Origin: Microcella indica
Lineage (GTDB): Bacteria > Actinomycetota > Actinomycetes > Actinomycetales > Microbacteriaceae
DNA length: 64,000 nucleotides
Assembly (NCBI RefSeq): GCF_013414345.1
Contig: NZ_CP058670.1
Coordinates: 2,480,001 to 2,544,000 of the forward strand
Reading direction: 5' to 3'
The translations under genes and the position numbers were made by a program. The notes under the pieces were generated by a model that worked only from the letters and a program-made list of their open reading frames with translations, was not told where the DNA came from and did not search any database. Position 1 is the stretch's first letter, and each line of letters opens with the position of its first letter. Shown here in pieces: positions 36,934-46,701 of this stretch.

Positions 36934-39311
36934 GACGTGCCGTCCTCGGCGAGCGCCTCCTCGACGAGGAGCGCCACGGGGTAGCGCTCGAGCACGCGCG
37001 CGAGCAGCAGCTCGCCACCGTCATATGCCGCACCGGTGATGAGATCGCGGTACGGGCGGTGGGGCAGAACGATCGCAGTCTCGCCCCAGCCGCCGAGCGA
37101 GGCGAGGCTCACGGGCAGCCGCGTACCGATCGTCACCGCTCCCCCGCGGTCGAACGCGATCGCGTGGCGCTCCGCGGAACCCACGACGGGCAGGGGTGCG
37201 TAGCGCGTGAAGAGCTCCGGGCGGTCACGACGGGCGCGCAGCGCCGTTGCCGTCACGAGCAGTTTCGCCGCCCCCGACTCGTCGATGGGCGGTAGCTCGC
37301 CCGCGTCGATGCTCTCGAGCAGCTCGCGCCGCACCGCGTAGTCGACGGGGCGACGATTGTCGGGGTCCACGAGGCTCGTCTCCCACAGCTCGCTGCCCTG
37401 GTACACGTCCGGTACGCCCGGCGCCGTGAGCTGCACGAGCTTCGCGGTGAGCGAGTTCGACCAGCCGGCCGGCGCGATAGTCGAGACGAAGGCCTCGATG
37501 AGGGTCGAGACGTCGCGGTCGTCGAAGGCCGTGTCGACGGCGGCGTGCAGGCGCGCCTCGAACTGCTCATCCGGGTCGGCCCAGCCCGTCGACGTGCCCG
37601 CCTCGCGGGAGGCCTTCTCGGCGTAGGCGTGCGCTCGCTCGCGGCTCAGCGGCCAGGCGCCGATGAGCGACTCCCACAGGATGTTCTCGAAGACCCCGTC
37701 GCCCACGGAGACGCGCTCGCGCAGCTCGCCGAGCAGCGACTCCCAGCGTTGCGGGTCCTCCGCGATGACGTGGATGCGCGCGCGGGTGTCCTCCCCGCGC
37801 TTCGTGTCGTGCGTCGAGAGCGTCGTGAGCGAGGCCGGGAAGGCCGCCTGGCGCACGGCCTGCCGGCGGTGGAACTCGTCGAGCGTGATCGAGAACTCGC
37901 CGGGGTCGGCTCCTACCTCGGTGAGCGAGGCGAGGCGCGAGTACCGGTAGAAAGCGGTGTCCTCCACGCCCTTGGCCATGACCATGCCGCTCGTCTGCTG
38001 GAAGCGGATCGCCGCCGGCTGACCGGGGTCGGAGAGGACGAGCTCGAGGGCGCGCAGCGCCGGCTCAAGCTCGGGTCGAGCATCCCGTGCCGCCTCGAAA
38101 GCCTCCTGCAGGTGCTCGTGACCGGCCGGCAGGTACGAGCGGTAGACGGGGAAGGCCGCGAGCAGCTCGGCGAGCGCATCGGCGGCGTTCTCGATCGACT
38201 CCGGCAGCTCGCGCTCAAGGCGCAGCACCTCACTGCGCAGGATCGTGTCCGCGATGCGGCGCTTCGTGCGCCGGATGAGCGCGTGCCAATCGAGGCGCCG
38301 CGGGGCAGCCGCGGTGTCCTCGGCGCGCAGCCCGGCGTCGAGGTCGCTCAGCGGGAGGCGCCCCGCGGGGTCGACGAGCACGCGGTCGATCGTCGCGAGC
38401 GCGTCGTACCCGGTCGTGCCGACGGTCTGCCAGAACGCGGGAAGCGGCTCCTCACCCTCGAGGATCTTCTCTACCCACACGGGCGCACCCTGGGCGACTT
38501 CGGCGAGGCGGTCGAGGTAGCGCCCCGGGTCGGCGAGGCCGTCCGGGTGATCGACGCGGATGCCCTGCACGAGCCCCTCGCGCACCCAGCGCACGATCTC
38601 GGCGTGGGACTCGTCGAACACCCAGGGCTCCTCGACGCGGATCGCGGCGAGAGTGTTGACGGCGAAGAAGCGGCGATAGTTGAGCTCAGCGTCGGCGCGC
38701 TGCCAGTGCATGAGCTCGTAGTGCTGGTGCGCGAGCACCTCGGCGATCGTCTCCGTCGCCGTGAGATCGGTGCCGGGGCGGGGCAGGCTGCCCTCGGCGA
38801 GCGGGTACTCCGTCTCGTAGACGCGCACGGCGGGCCCGCCGACGGCGTGCGGCAGGAGCGTGACCTGCCCGGCCTCGATCGCGGTCGGCAGGTCGTCGCC
38901 GAGCACGGGGAGGCGCACGCGGCCGCCACCGAACTCCCAATCCACGTCGAAGGCCTCGGCGTACCGGGAGTCGCGCCCATCGCGCAGCAGCTGCCACCAC
39001 CACGAGTTCTGACGAGGGTCGGCGACACCGACGTGGTTCGGCACGATGTCGACGAGCAGCCCTAAGTCGTGGTCGCGCGCCGATCCGATCGCGTGCGTGA
39101 GACCGACGAGGCCGCCGCGCTCCTCGTCGACGTGGCCGTGGTCGACGACGTCGTAGCCGTGCGTGGACCCGCGCGTCGCCTGCAGGAGCGGCGAGAGGTA
39201 GAGCCAGTCGGCGCCGAGACGGCTCACGTAGTCGGCGAGCCCCGCGACGTCGTCGAGCGGGAACTCGGCCGACACCTGCAGGCGGTACGTGGAGCGGGGC
39301 AGCTCGCTCAC
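36930..39311 (-). CDS. treY: Malto-oligosyltrehalose synthase
   Basis: A 793-aa GH13 enzyme that converts the reducing-end alpha-1,4 bond of maltodextrin into the alpha,alpha-1,1 bond of trehalose. Signs are the start [35 protein letters not shown], the catalytic [13 protein letters not shown] (about 255) and [11 protein letters not shown] (about 280), and [12 protein letters not shown] near the C-terminus. The GTG at 39311 overlaps the treX stop by 4 nt. Confidence 0.95.
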   Translation of the reverse strand: MSELPRSTYRLQVSAEFPLDDVAGLADYVSRLGADWLYLSPLLQATRGSTHGYDVVDHGHVDEERGGLVGLTHAIGSARDHDLGLLVDIVPNHVGVADPRQNSWWWQLLRDGRDSRYAEAFDVDWEFGGGRVRLPVLGDDLPTAIEAGQVTLLPHAVGGPAVRVYETEYPLAEGSLPRPGTDLTATETIAEVLAHQHYELMHWQRADAELNYRRFFAVNTLAAIRVEEPWVFDESHAEIVRWVREGLVQGIRVDHPDGLADPGRYLDRLAEVAQGAPVWVEKILEGEEPLPAFWQTVGTTGYDALATIDRVLVDPAGRLPLSDLDAGLRAEDTAAAPRRLDWHALIRRTKRRIADTILRSEVLRLERELPESIENAADALAELLAAFPVYRSYLPAGHEHLQEAFEAARDARPELEPALRALELVLSDPGQPAAIRFQQTSGMVMAKGVEDTAFYRYSRLASLTEVGADPGEFSITLDEFHRRQAVRQAAFPASLTTLSTHDTKRGEDTRARIHVIAEDPQRWESLLGELRERVSVGDGVFENILWESLIGAWPLSRERAHAYAEKASREAGTSTGWADPDEQFEARLHAAVDTAFDDRDVSTLIEAFVSTIAPAGWSNSLTAKLVQLTAPGVPDVYQGSELWETSLVDPDNRRPVDYAVRRELLESIDAGELPPIDESGAAKLLVTATALRARRDRPELFTRYAPLPVVGSAERHAIAFDRGGAVTIGTRLPVSLASLGGWGETAIVLPHRPYRDLITGAAYDGGELLLARVLERYPVALLVEEALAEDGTS

Positions 39312-41500
39312 GGCGTCACCACGGGGGAGGCGACGGGGTCGAGCTGCGCGGGCAGCGAGAGCGAGGCGGCGACGGAGTCGTCGAGGGTCGGCTCGGTGAC
39401 GACCCACTCGCGCAGCACGACCATGCTGATCGCCTCGAGAGTCATCGTGCCGCCCGCGTCGAGCACGGGCTCACCCTCGATGCCGCTCGTGTCGACGAGG
39501 CGCTCCCAGCGCTGGCCGTACTCGCTCGAGGGCAGCGTGACCGAGACCGGCTCGGTGTGGGCCGAGAAGTAGACGAGGAACGAGCGGTCGACGATGGGCT
39601 CGCCCCGAGCATCCCGCCCCTGGATGCCGTGGCCGTTGAGGTAGACACCGATCGAGCGACCGAAGCCCGACTCCCAGTCCTCCGGCTCCATGGCCGAGCC
39701 GTCCGGCTGGAACCACGCGACGTCGGGCACGGGGTCGCCTTCGTCGCGCCGCACCGGCCGGCCGTCGAAGAAGCGGGTGCGACGGAACGTGGGATGCTCG
39801 CGCCGCAGCCGCACGAGGGAGCCGACGAATTCGAGCAGGGCGCCGTCGGCGTGCTCCCAGTCGATCCACGAGAGCTCGCTGTCGTGCGCGTACACGTTGT
39901 TGTTGCCCTGCTGCGTGCGGCCGAGCTCGTCGCCGTGGGCGATCATCGGCACGCCCTGGCTGAGCAGGAGGGTCGCGAGGAAGTTGCGCACCTGGCGCGC
40001 ACGGAGCGCCTGGATGACCGGATTGTCGGTCGGTCCCTCCTCGCCGAGGTTGTAGGAGCGGTTGTGGCTCTCTCCGTCCTGGTTGTTCTCGCCGTTCGCC
40101 TCGTTGTGCTTCTCGTTGTAGGAGACGAGGTCGCGCAGCGTGAAGCCGTCGTGCGCGGTCACGAAGTTGATGCTCGCGACGGGGCGACGGCCGGAGGACT
40201 CGTAGAGATCGGCCGAGCCCGTGAGACGGCTCGCGAACTCGCCGAGCGTCTCGCCCTCGCCGCGCCAGAAGTCGCGCACGGTGTCGCGGTACTTGCCGTT
40301 CCACTCCGTCCACTGCGGGGGGAAGTTGCCGACCTGGTAGCCGCCCGGGCCGATATCCCAGGGCTCGGCGATGAGCTTCACCTGCGACACGACCGGGTCT
40401 TGGTGCACGAGGTCGAAGAAGGTCGAGAGGCGGTCGACGTCGTAGAACTCGCGCGCGAGCGCGGCGGCGAGGTCGAAGCGGAACCCGTCGACGTGCATCT
40501 CGGTGACCCAGTAGCGCAACGAGTCCATGATGAGCTGCAGCGAGTGCGGGTGGCGCACGTTGAGACTGTTGCCGGTGCCCGTGTAGTCGCGGTAGTACTG
40601 CGGCTCCTCCTCCATGAGGCGGTAGTACGCCGCGTTGTCGATGCCCTTGAACGAGAGCAGGGGGCCCATGTGGTTGCCCTCGGCCGTGTGGTTGTAGACG
40701 ACGTCGAGGATGACCTCGATGCCCGCGGCGTGCAGCTCGCGCACCATGCTCTTGAACTCCTGCACCTGCTGGCCGCGGTCGCCACTCGAGGAGTAGGCGT
40801 TGTGCGGCGCGAGGAAGCCGATGGTGTTGTAGCCCCAGTAGTTGCGCAGGCCCTGGTCGACCAGGTGCTTGTCGTGCACGAACTGGTGTGTGGGCATGAG
40901 CTCGAGCGCGGTGACCCCGAGCTTGCGCAGGTGCTCGATGATCGCGGGGTGCGCGATGGCCGCGTAGGTCCCGCGGATCTCCTCGGGAATGTCGGGGTGC
41001 GTCATCGTGAGGCCCTTCACGTGGGCCTCGTAGATGACGCTCGAGCTGTAGGCGGTGCGCGGCGCGCGGTCGCCCTGCCAGTCGAAGTAGGGGTTGATGA
41101 CGACGCCGAGCATGGCGTGCGGCGCCGAGTCGAGGTCGTTCTTCGTGGAGGGCTTGCCGAACCGGTAGGGAAAGAGCGATTCATCCCAGTCGATCTCGCC
41201 GCTCACGGCCTTCGCGTAGGGGTCGAGCAGCAGCTTCTTCGGGTTGGCCCGCTGCCCGGTCGAGGGGTCGTGCGTGCCGTGGACGCGGTAGCCGTACAGC
41301 TGACCCGGCTGCACCTGCGGCAGGTAGGCGTGCCAGACGTGGGCATCGACCTCGATGAGGTCGATCTGCGTCTCGACCCGGTCGTCGTCGAAGAGGCACA
41401 GCACGACACGGTCGGCCGCCTCGCTGAACAGGGCGAAGTTCGTGCCGTTGCCGTCGAACGTCGCGCCGAGCGGATACGCGGAGCCTGGCCAGGTCTGCAT
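39308..41500 (-). CDS. treX: Glycogen debranching enzyme GlgX/TreX
   Basis: A 730-aa isoamylase-type GH13 protein that removes branches of glycogen and feeds the TreY/TreZ pair. It has an N-terminal CBM48-like domain (YPLGATFDGNGTNFALFSEAA), then ILDVVYNHTAEGN, the nucleophile segment DGFRFDLAAAL (about 340), LIAEPWDIGPGGYQ (about 378) and NFVTAHDGFTL. It is the first gene of a tightly coupled treXYZ operon. Confidence 0.95.
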   Translation of the reverse strand: MQTWPGSAYPLGATFDGNGTNFALFSEAADRVVLCLFDDDRVETQIDLIEVDAHVWHAYLPQVQPGQLYGYRVHGTHDPSTGQRANPKKLLLDPYAKAVSGEIDWDESLFPYRFGKPSTKNDLDSAPHAMLGVVINPYFDWQGDRAPRTAYSSSVIYEAHVKGLTMTHPDIPEEIRGTYAAIAHPAIIEHLRKLGVTALELMPTHQFVHDKHLVDQGLRNYWGYNTIGFLAPHNAYSSSGDRGQQVQEFKSMVRELHAAGIEVILDVVYNHTAEGNHMGPLLSFKGIDNAAYYRLMEEEPQYYRDYTGTGNSLNVRHPHSLQLIMDSLRYWVTEMHVDGFRFDLAAALAREFYDVDRLSTFFDLVHQDPVVSQVKLIAEPWDIGPGGYQVGNFPPQWTEWNGKYRDTVRDFWRGEGETLGEFASRLTGSADLYESSGRRPVASINFVTAHDGFTLRDLVSYNEKHNEANGENNQDGESHNRSYNLGEEGPTDNPVIQALRARQVRNFLATLLLSQGVPMIAHGDELGRTQQGNNNVYAHDSELSWIDWEHADGALLEFVGSLVRLRREHPTFRRTRFFDGRPVRRDEGDPVPDVAWFQPDGSAMEPEDWESGFGRSIGVYLNGHGIQGRDARGEPIVDRSFLVYFSAHTEPVSVTLPSSEYGQRWERLVDTSGIEGEPVLDAGGTMTLEAISMVVLREWVVTEPTLDDSVAASLSLPAQLDPVASPVVTP

Positions 41501-41567
41501 GCGGACACCCCACTTCTGTAGTTCTCCAGAGTAGGCGCTCGCCCGCGGGCCAGCCTCCGAACGGCGT

Positions 41568-42434
41568 CTATACGGCCGTGAGCGTCCAGCCGATCATCAG
41601 CATGGTCACGATCGCGCCCGCGACGAAGTTGAGCAGCAGGAAGCGCTTCCAGCCCCTGTTCGCGTCCTCCGCCGTCTCGTCGGTGACGTTCCACCACTGC
41701 GCCGTGCTCACGACGTACGGCAGGGCGGCGAAGGCCGCGAGCGGGCCGGGCCACTCGGTGCCGAGCAGCAGGAGGCCCGAGGCGAGGTAGACGACGACCG
41801 CGAGGCGCGTCGTGGCCCGTGCGCCGATGATGGTCGCGATCGAGGAGAGCCCGCCCTCGCGATCGGCGAGCACGTCCTGCACCGCTCCAAAGGCGTGGCT
41901 CGCGATGCCCCACAGGAAGAACGAGCCGAGGATGAGCCAGAGGGCGGGCGTGACAACGGCGTCGGCGAGCACGAGGCCGTAAACAGCGGGACTCACGAAG
42001 TGGGTGCTCGAGGTGAGCGAATCGAGGAAGGGCTTCTCCTTGAAACGCAGACCCTTCATCGAGTACGCGATGACGGCGAACACGCTGATCGCGAGCACGA
42101 GCCACGACAGGGGGTCGCCCACGATCACGAGGTAGACGAGGAACGGCACGTTCGCGACGAGGGCCGCCACGAGCGTCGTGCGATGGATGCTCGGGTCGAG
42201 CAGCGCGCCCTCCACACCGCCCTTGCGCGGGTTGCGGAGGTCGCTCTCGTAGTCGAAGACGTCGTTGATGCCGTACATCGCGAGGTTGTAGGGGATGAGG
42301 AAGTAGAGCGTGCCCACGATGAGCGTGAGGTCGATCTCGCGCGCGGTGAGCAGGTAGGCGGCCGCGAAGGGGAAGGCCGTGTTGATCCAGCTGAGCGGGC
42401 GCGAGCTCAGCGTCAGCTGCGCGAGGGTGCTCAT
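41568..42434 (-). CDS. crtEb: UbiA-type lycopene elongase (C50 carotenoid)
   Basis: A 288-aa membrane prenyltransferase with about eight to nine helices and the two metal-binding Asp motifs of the UbiA family: NDVFDYESD (residues 57-65) and DVLADREGG. Its position at the end of a crt operon beside split cyclase genes identifies it as lycopene elongase/hydratase-type CrtEb, which adds two C5 units to lycopene to give flavuxanthin-like C50 carotenoids. It overlaps the crtYf gene by 4 nt. Confidence 0.88.
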   Translation of the reverse strand: MSTLAQLTLSSRPLSWINTAFPFAAAYLLTAREIDLTLIVGTLYFLIPYNLAMYGINDVFDYESDLRNPRKGGVEGALLDPSIHRTTLVAALVANVPFLVYLVIVGDPLSWLVLAISVFAVIAYSMKGLRFKEKPFLDSLTSSTHFVSPAVYGLVLADAVVTPALWLILGSFFLWGIASHAFGAVQDVLADREGGLSSIATIIGARATTRLAVVVYLASGLLLLGTEWPGPLAAFAALPYVVSTAQWWNVTDETAEDANRGWKRFLLLNFVAGAIVTMLMIGWTLTAV

Positions 42435-42778
42435 GAGCGCCCACCCCTCTCCTGGGTGCCGTCGTCGGCGGCGCGGGTCGCGCTACCGCGTCGCGGAAGC
42501 AGCTCCCAGACCGCGGGCAGCAGCACGAGAGCCGCGACCGTGTAGGCGAAGTCCTCGATCGGAGCGACGCCGATGCGCACTCCGCTGATGAGGGCGTCGT
42601 CGTAGGCGACGAGCCCGGTGCCGATGATGACGTTGTCGAACACGGCGGTGAGCGTGAGCATGAGGATCGCGGCGAGGCCCACCGCACGCCACTCGGGCGA
42701 GCGTCGTGTCAGGACTGCTGCGACACCGACGATTGCGACCGCGGCGAGGAACACCGCATTGAGAAGCGTGTAGGTCAC
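42431..42778 (-). CDS. crtYf: C50 carotenoid epsilon-cyclase subunit CrtYf
   Basis: A 115-aa three-helix membrane protein with the lycopene-cyclase-domain pattern (TLTAVFDNVIIGTGLVAYDD ... GVRIGVAPIEDFAYTVAALV). The PxEDF/PIEDFAY element is the conserved acidic motif of heterodimeric carotenoid cyclases. It works with CrtYe to close epsilon-type rings on the C50 chain. GTG start overlaps the crtYe stop by 4 nt. The last 18 residues are polar. Confidence 0.87.
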   Translation of the reverse strand: MTYTLLNAVFLAAVAIVGVAAVLTRRSPEWRAVGLAAILMLTLTAVFDNVIIGTGLVAYDDALISGVRIGVAPIEDFAYTVAALVLLPAVWELLPRRGSATRAADDGTQERGGRS

Positions 42779-43125
42779 GAGCCGGCCTCCACCGTGCGCG
42801 TGCGGCGCCGCCGCCCGGCGAGCAGATCTTTCGCCGCCGCGTAGGCGTTCATCGTGTTGTAGCTCAGCAGGGTCAAGAAGAAGACCTCCTCGAGCGGCAG
42901 CTCGGGGGCCACGAGCATCCCCGTCATGAAGTCCGTCTGCCCGCGGAAGAAGATGCCGAGGGCGATGCCCGCGACGTCCCAGATCAGGAAGAAAACCACG
43001 CCGAGCGGCAGCACGATCGCCGCCCGCCGCCAGTCGCGCCAGAAGAAGAGGCGAAACCGTCGGTCGAGGAGCACCATGCCCGTGAGGGCGATGGCGAGTG
43101 CGCCGAGGTAGGCGAAGCCGATCAC
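42775..43125 (-). CDS. crtYe: C50 carotenoid epsilon-cyclase subunit CrtYe
   Basis: A 116-aa three-helix partner of CrtYf. It contains FFLIWDVAGIALGIFFRGQTDFMTG and the acidic cyclase motif PELPLEEVFFLTLLSYNT. GTG start overlaps crtI by 4 nt. The e/f assignment follows the gene order known from Corynebacterium (crtI-crtYe-crtYf-crtEb). Confidence 0.87.
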   Translation of the reverse strand: MIGFAYLGALAIALTGMVLLDRRFRLFFWRDWRRAAIVLPLGVVFFLIWDVAGIALGIFFRGQTDFMTGMLVAPELPLEEVFFLTLLSYNTMNAYAAAKDLLAGRRRRTRTVEAGS

Positions 43126-44717
43126 GCCGCCGACGGCTCCTCGGCCCGCGGACCGGTCGACTCGAGGGGCTCGGGCAGCGGACCCGTCGAGGTGTCGCCG
43201 CGCAGGCGCTTGACGATGAGCTCGGCGCTGATGAGGCACATCGGCAGTCCGATGCCGGGCATCGTCGAGCCGCCCGCGAAGTACAGGCCGCGCACCTTCT
43301 TCGAGACGTTGCCTGCACGGAAGAACGCGCTCTGCTTGAGGATGTGGGCGGGCCCGAGCGCGGTGCCGCGCCACGCACCCAGGTCTTCGTGGAAGTTGCC
43401 GGGGCCGTAGGTGCGGCGCACGACGATGCGATCGGCGAGGTCGGGAATGTGCGCCCACGTGGCGATCTGGTCGATGATGCGGTCGGCGTAGGCCTCGAGG
43501 GGCGTGTCACCGTCGCCATCGACGTCGCCGCGCCCGAAGGAGAGATCGGCGGGAGCCGGCACCAGCACGAAGACGTTCTCGTGCCCTTCCGGGGCGACCG
43601 AGGGGTCGACGCCGCTCGGCTTGCAGATGTAGAGCGAGGCCGGGTCGGGCAGGCTCGGCGTCGGCCCGAAGATGGCCTCGAAGTTCTCGCGCCAGTCCGC
43701 CGTGAAGAGCAGGGTGTGGTGCTCGAGCTGGGGCAGCTCGCCCTTCACGCCCAGGTACAGCAGCAGCGCGCTCGGGCCCGCCGTCGCCTTGTCCCAGTAC
43801 GACTGCGGGTAGGTCTGTAGCTCCTCCGGAAGGAGGGTGGTCTCGGTGTGGTGCAGGTCGGCGGCCGAGACGACGATGTCGGCCTCGATGATCTCCCCCG
43901 GTTCCTCTCCACGACCGGCGAGCTCGACGCCGCGCACCTGCTTCGATGTCTCGTCCACGACGATCCGCACGACCGGTGATGAGGTGCGGATGCTCACGCC
44001 CTGGTCGCGCGTGACGGCGGCGATGCGGTCGATGAGGCGCGTGAAGCCGCCCATCGGATAGAGCACTCCGTCGGCCAGGTCGAGGTGGCTCATCAGGTGG
44101 TACATGCTCGGCGTGAGGAAGGGCGAGGAGCCGAGGAAGACGGCGGGGTACCCCAGGATCTGCCGCAGCCGGAGGTCGCCGAAGCGCCGGGCGACGTAGG
44201 CGTCGAGGCTCTGCAGGAGCATGCGCACAAGCTTCGCGCTGCGCTTGAGCACGTCGCGCGTGAGCAGCGGGCCGAAGGAGGCGAAGCTCGTGTACAGGAA
44301 CGACTTCTTCGCCATCTCGTACGTGTCTCGCGCCGACTCGAGATACGTCTCGAGCGCGCGACCGGCACCGGGCTCGATCGACTCGAACAGCGCGATGTTC
44401 TCCTCCCGAGACGCCGCGACGTCCACGGCACCCTCAAAGCCCTGGGTGATGACGCGGTAGCCGGGGTCGAGCTGGATGAGCTCGAGCTGCTCGGCGGAGG
44501 ACGTGCCGCACAGCCGGAAGAAGTGGTCGAAGACCTCGGGCATGAGGTACCAGCTCGGCCCCGTGTCGAAGCGGAACCCGTCGACCTCCCAGGAGCCCGC
44601 GCGGCCGCCGAGAGCGTCGCGCTGCTCCACGAGCGTCACCTCGTGTCCGTCCCGCGCGAGCAGGGCTGCGGTGGAGAGGCCCGCGATGCCTCCGCCGATG
44701 ACGACCGCGCGGCTCAC
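43122..44717 (-). CDS. crtI: Phytoene desaturase
   Basis: A 531-aa FAD enzyme that makes lycopene from phytoene by four desaturations. The N-terminal dinucleotide fold is AVVIGGGIAGLSTAALLARDGHEVTLVEQ (glycines at 8-14), followed by ALGGRAG and the substrate region FDTGPSWYLMPEVFDHFF; the C-terminal motif reads LYFAGGSTMPGIGLPMCL. It overlaps crtB upstream by 4 nt. Confidence 0.95.
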   Translation of the reverse strand: MSRAVVIGGGIAGLSTAALLARDGHEVTLVEQRDALGGRAGSWEVDGFRFDTGPSWYLMPEVFDHFFRLCGTSSAEQLELIQLDPGYRVITQGFEGAVDVAASREENIALFESIEPGAGRALETYLESARDTYEMAKKSFLYTSFASFGPLLTRDVLKRSAKLVRMLLQSLDAYVARRFGDLRLRQILGYPAVFLGSSPFLTPSMYHLMSHLDLADGVLYPMGGFTRLIDRIAAVTRDQGVSIRTSSPVVRIVVDETSKQVRGVELAGRGEEPGEIIEADIVVSAADLHHTETTLLPEELQTYPQSYWDKATAGPSALLLYLGVKGELPQLEHHTLLFTADWRENFEAIFGPTPSLPDPASLYICKPSGVDPSVAPEGHENVFVLVPAPADLSFGRGDVDGDGDTPLEAYADRIIDQIATWAHIPDLADRIVVRRTYGPGNFHEDLGAWRGTALGPAHILKQSAFFRAGNVSKKVRGLYFAGGSTMPGIGLPMCLISAELIVKRLRGDTSTGPLPEPLESTGPRAEEPSAA

Positions 44718-45613
44718 GCGGTCACCTCCGCGGGCACGGCGGTGCGGCGCGGTTGCGGGATGCGCCCCGCGAGCACCGCGAGAGCAATGCGCGCCTTCAC
44801 CGGGTCGGGCACGCGCACGCGCGCCTGCACGAGCTGCGAGGCGGGCGTCGTGCGCAGTCGACGGGAGAGCTCGAAGAAGAGGCCCTGCGCGAGCGCGACG
44901 GCCTTCCGACTGCCGGCCGGCAGCTCGGGAATCACGGCTGCGGAGACGCTCAGGTCGTGGTCGATGTCGTCGAGCAAGCGGTGCTTCTCCTCTTCCGTGA
45001 ACGAGTCCACCCTGATGCCGGGAAAGTAGCTGCGCCCGAGGGTCTCGAAGTCTGCGGCGAGATCGCGGAGGAAGTTGACCTTCTGGAACGCTGCGCCGAG
45101 GGCGCGCGCACCGCGCACCATGCGATCATTCTGCTCCTCGTCCGTGGGCGCATCCTGAAGGAACGCCCGCAGGCACATGAGGCCGACCACCTCCGCCGAG
45201 CCGTACACGTAGGTGTCGAAGCTCGCGTCGTCGTGCTCGGTGTCGGTGAGGTCCACGCGCATCGAGTGGAAGAACGGTCGAGTGAGCTCGGTGCCGAAGC
45301 CCACCTCGCGCGCCGTGCGAGCGAAGGCGTGGACGATGAGGTTCGCGCTGTAGCCGTGCTGCATCGCCTGCTCGGTGTCGGCCTCGAGCTCGTCGAGATA
45401 CCGGCCCGCGGCGGCGATGTCGAGCCCAGCATCCGTCACCCCGCCGTCGACGATCTCGTCGGCGAGGCGCACGAGTGCGTAGACGTTCTCGACGTGCTGG
45501 CGCACGCGCGGGGCGAGCAGGCGCGACGCGAGACCGAAGGAGGTCGAGTAGCGGCGGATGACGACGCCGGCAGTCTCCTCGGCGACACGGTCGTACAGAG
45601 TGAGGCGGTTCAT
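44714..45613 (-). CDS. crtB: Phytoene synthase
   Basis: A 299-aa squalene/phytoene synthase joining two GGPP to phytoene. The two Asp-rich motifs are DEIVDG (residues 52-57) and FLRDLAADFETLGRSYFPG (181-199). The ATG at 45613 overlaps the crtE stop by 4 nt; a longer upstream frame is discarded because it runs into crtE. Confidence 0.94.
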   Translation of the reverse strand: MNRLTLYDRVAEETAGVVIRRYSTSFGLASRLLAPRVRQHVENVYALVRLADEIVDGGVTDAGLDIAAAGRYLDELEADTEQAMQHGYSANLIVHAFARTAREVGFGTELTRPFFHSMRVDLTDTEHDDASFDTYVYGSAEVVGLMCLRAFLQDAPTDEEQNDRMVRGARALGAAFQKVNFLRDLAADFETLGRSYFPGIRVDSFTEEEKHRLLDDIDHDLSVSAAVIPELPAGSRKAVALAQGLFFELSRRLRTTPASQLVQARVRVPDPVKARIALAVLAGRIPQPRRTAVPAEVTA

Positions 45614-46680
45614 CGCATCCGTTCCAGAACCGTGGCGGCCACGGGGTGCAGCTCCGCGCGCAGGGCCTCGGGCATGTGCGGCTCGGCGAGCAGGTCGAGG
45701 GCGCGCTGCGCGCACCCGCGCACGAGGTCGTCGGCGAAGTTGCGGGCGCCGCACTCCTCGAGCATGGCGCGCGCGGTCTGGGCCTCCGCCTCCGTGAGGT
45801 CGTGCTTGCCGATGAGGTGCCGCAGCTCCTCCCACTGGGGCGTCGCGCACGCGAAGGCGATGAGCACGGTGCGCTTGCCCTCGCGCAGATCGCCGATCGT
45901 CGTCTTGCCCGTGAACGACTCCTCGCCGAACACGCCCAGCACGTCGTCGACGATCTGGTACGCGATGCCGATCTCGCGACCGAAGTCGCCCAGCGTCGCC
46001 ACGATCTGCTCGCTCGCCCCGGCCAGGATCCCGCCAGCCTGGAGCGGCGCCTCGAATGAGTACACCGCCGTCTTGAGCCGCTCCATCTGCAGGATGTCGT
46101 CCACGACCGGCGTGTGCGGGTCGATCGAGAAGTCCACGTCGATGAGCTCGCCGGCCGCGCTCGCGAACATGGCCTCGTCGAGCACCTCGAGCAGGCGGTC
46201 GCGCATCGTATCGGCCACGCCGCTGCGCTCCATGAGCCGGTAGCTGTTGAAGAGGGCGAGATCGCCGGCGATGACCGCGGCCGACACGCCCCGGTGCTCC
46301 GCGATCTCGACGCTCGCACCCCGGTCGACGGCGTGGTCGCGGTAGGTACCGGAGATGTTCGGGATGCCCCGCCTCACGAAATCCCGATCGATCACGTCGT
46401 CGTGCACGATGAGCGCCGTGTGCAGCAGCTCGAAGGAGGCGCCCACGTGGGCGGCTACTTCGAGGTCGGTGCCGCCGAGCCCGCTGTAGGCGGCCATGAC
46501 CATGCGGGGGCGGAATCGCTTGCCGCCCTGGGTGTTGCGCTCGAGCAGTCCCCAGAGGTGCTCGTAGTGCTCGCCCAGGGGCTCCGCGCGCTTCTTGGCT
46601 AGGCTGAAGAAGCGCTCCAGCACAGCGTCGACCACAGCGCCTCGCTCTTCAGCGATGGTGACCGGGTCGTTCCTCTTCAC
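45610..46680 (-). CDS. crtE: Geranylgeranyl diphosphate synthase
   Basis: A 356-aa trans-prenyltransferase that supplies GGPP for carotenoids. GGKRFRPRM, the first Asp-rich motif HDDVIDRD (DDVID 94-98) and the second VDDVLGVFGEE (245-255) are all present. The second motif reads DDVLG with no third aspartate at the usual place, a common variant. First gene of crtE-crtB-crtI-crtYe-crtYf-crtEb. GTG start with TAGTCT 6 nt upstream, hence probably leaderless, and only 21 bp from the divergent idi start. Confidence 0.92.
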   Translation of the reverse strand: MKRNDPVTIAEERGAVVDAVLERFFSLAKKRAEPLGEHYEHLWGLLERNTQGGKRFRPRMVMAAYSGLGGTDLEVAAHVGASFELLHTALIVHDDVIDRDFVRRGIPNISGTYRDHAVDRGASVEIAEHRGVSAAVIAGDLALFNSYRLMERSGVADTMRDRLLEVLDEAMFASAAGELIDVDFSIDPHTPVVDDILQMERLKTAVYSFEAPLQAGGILAGASEQIVATLGDFGREIGIAYQIVDDVLGVFGEESFTGKTTIGDLREGKRTVLIAFACATPQWEELRHLIGKHDLTEAEAQTARAMLEECGARNFADDLVRGCAQRALDLLAEPHMPEALRAELHPVAATVLERMR

Positions 46681-46686
46681 CCGAGC

Positions 46687-46696
46687 AGACTACCGC
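46687..46696. promoter_or_regulatory. Overlapping divergent -10 boxes of crtE and idi
   Basis: In the 21-bp gap, TAGTCT (minus, 46692 to 46687) ends 6 nt before crtE. On the plus strand TACCGC (46691-46696) ends 5 nt before idi. The two elements overlap at 46691-46692, so only one polymerase could occupy the site at a time. Confidence 0.5.
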
Positions 46697-46701
46697 CGCA
46701 C

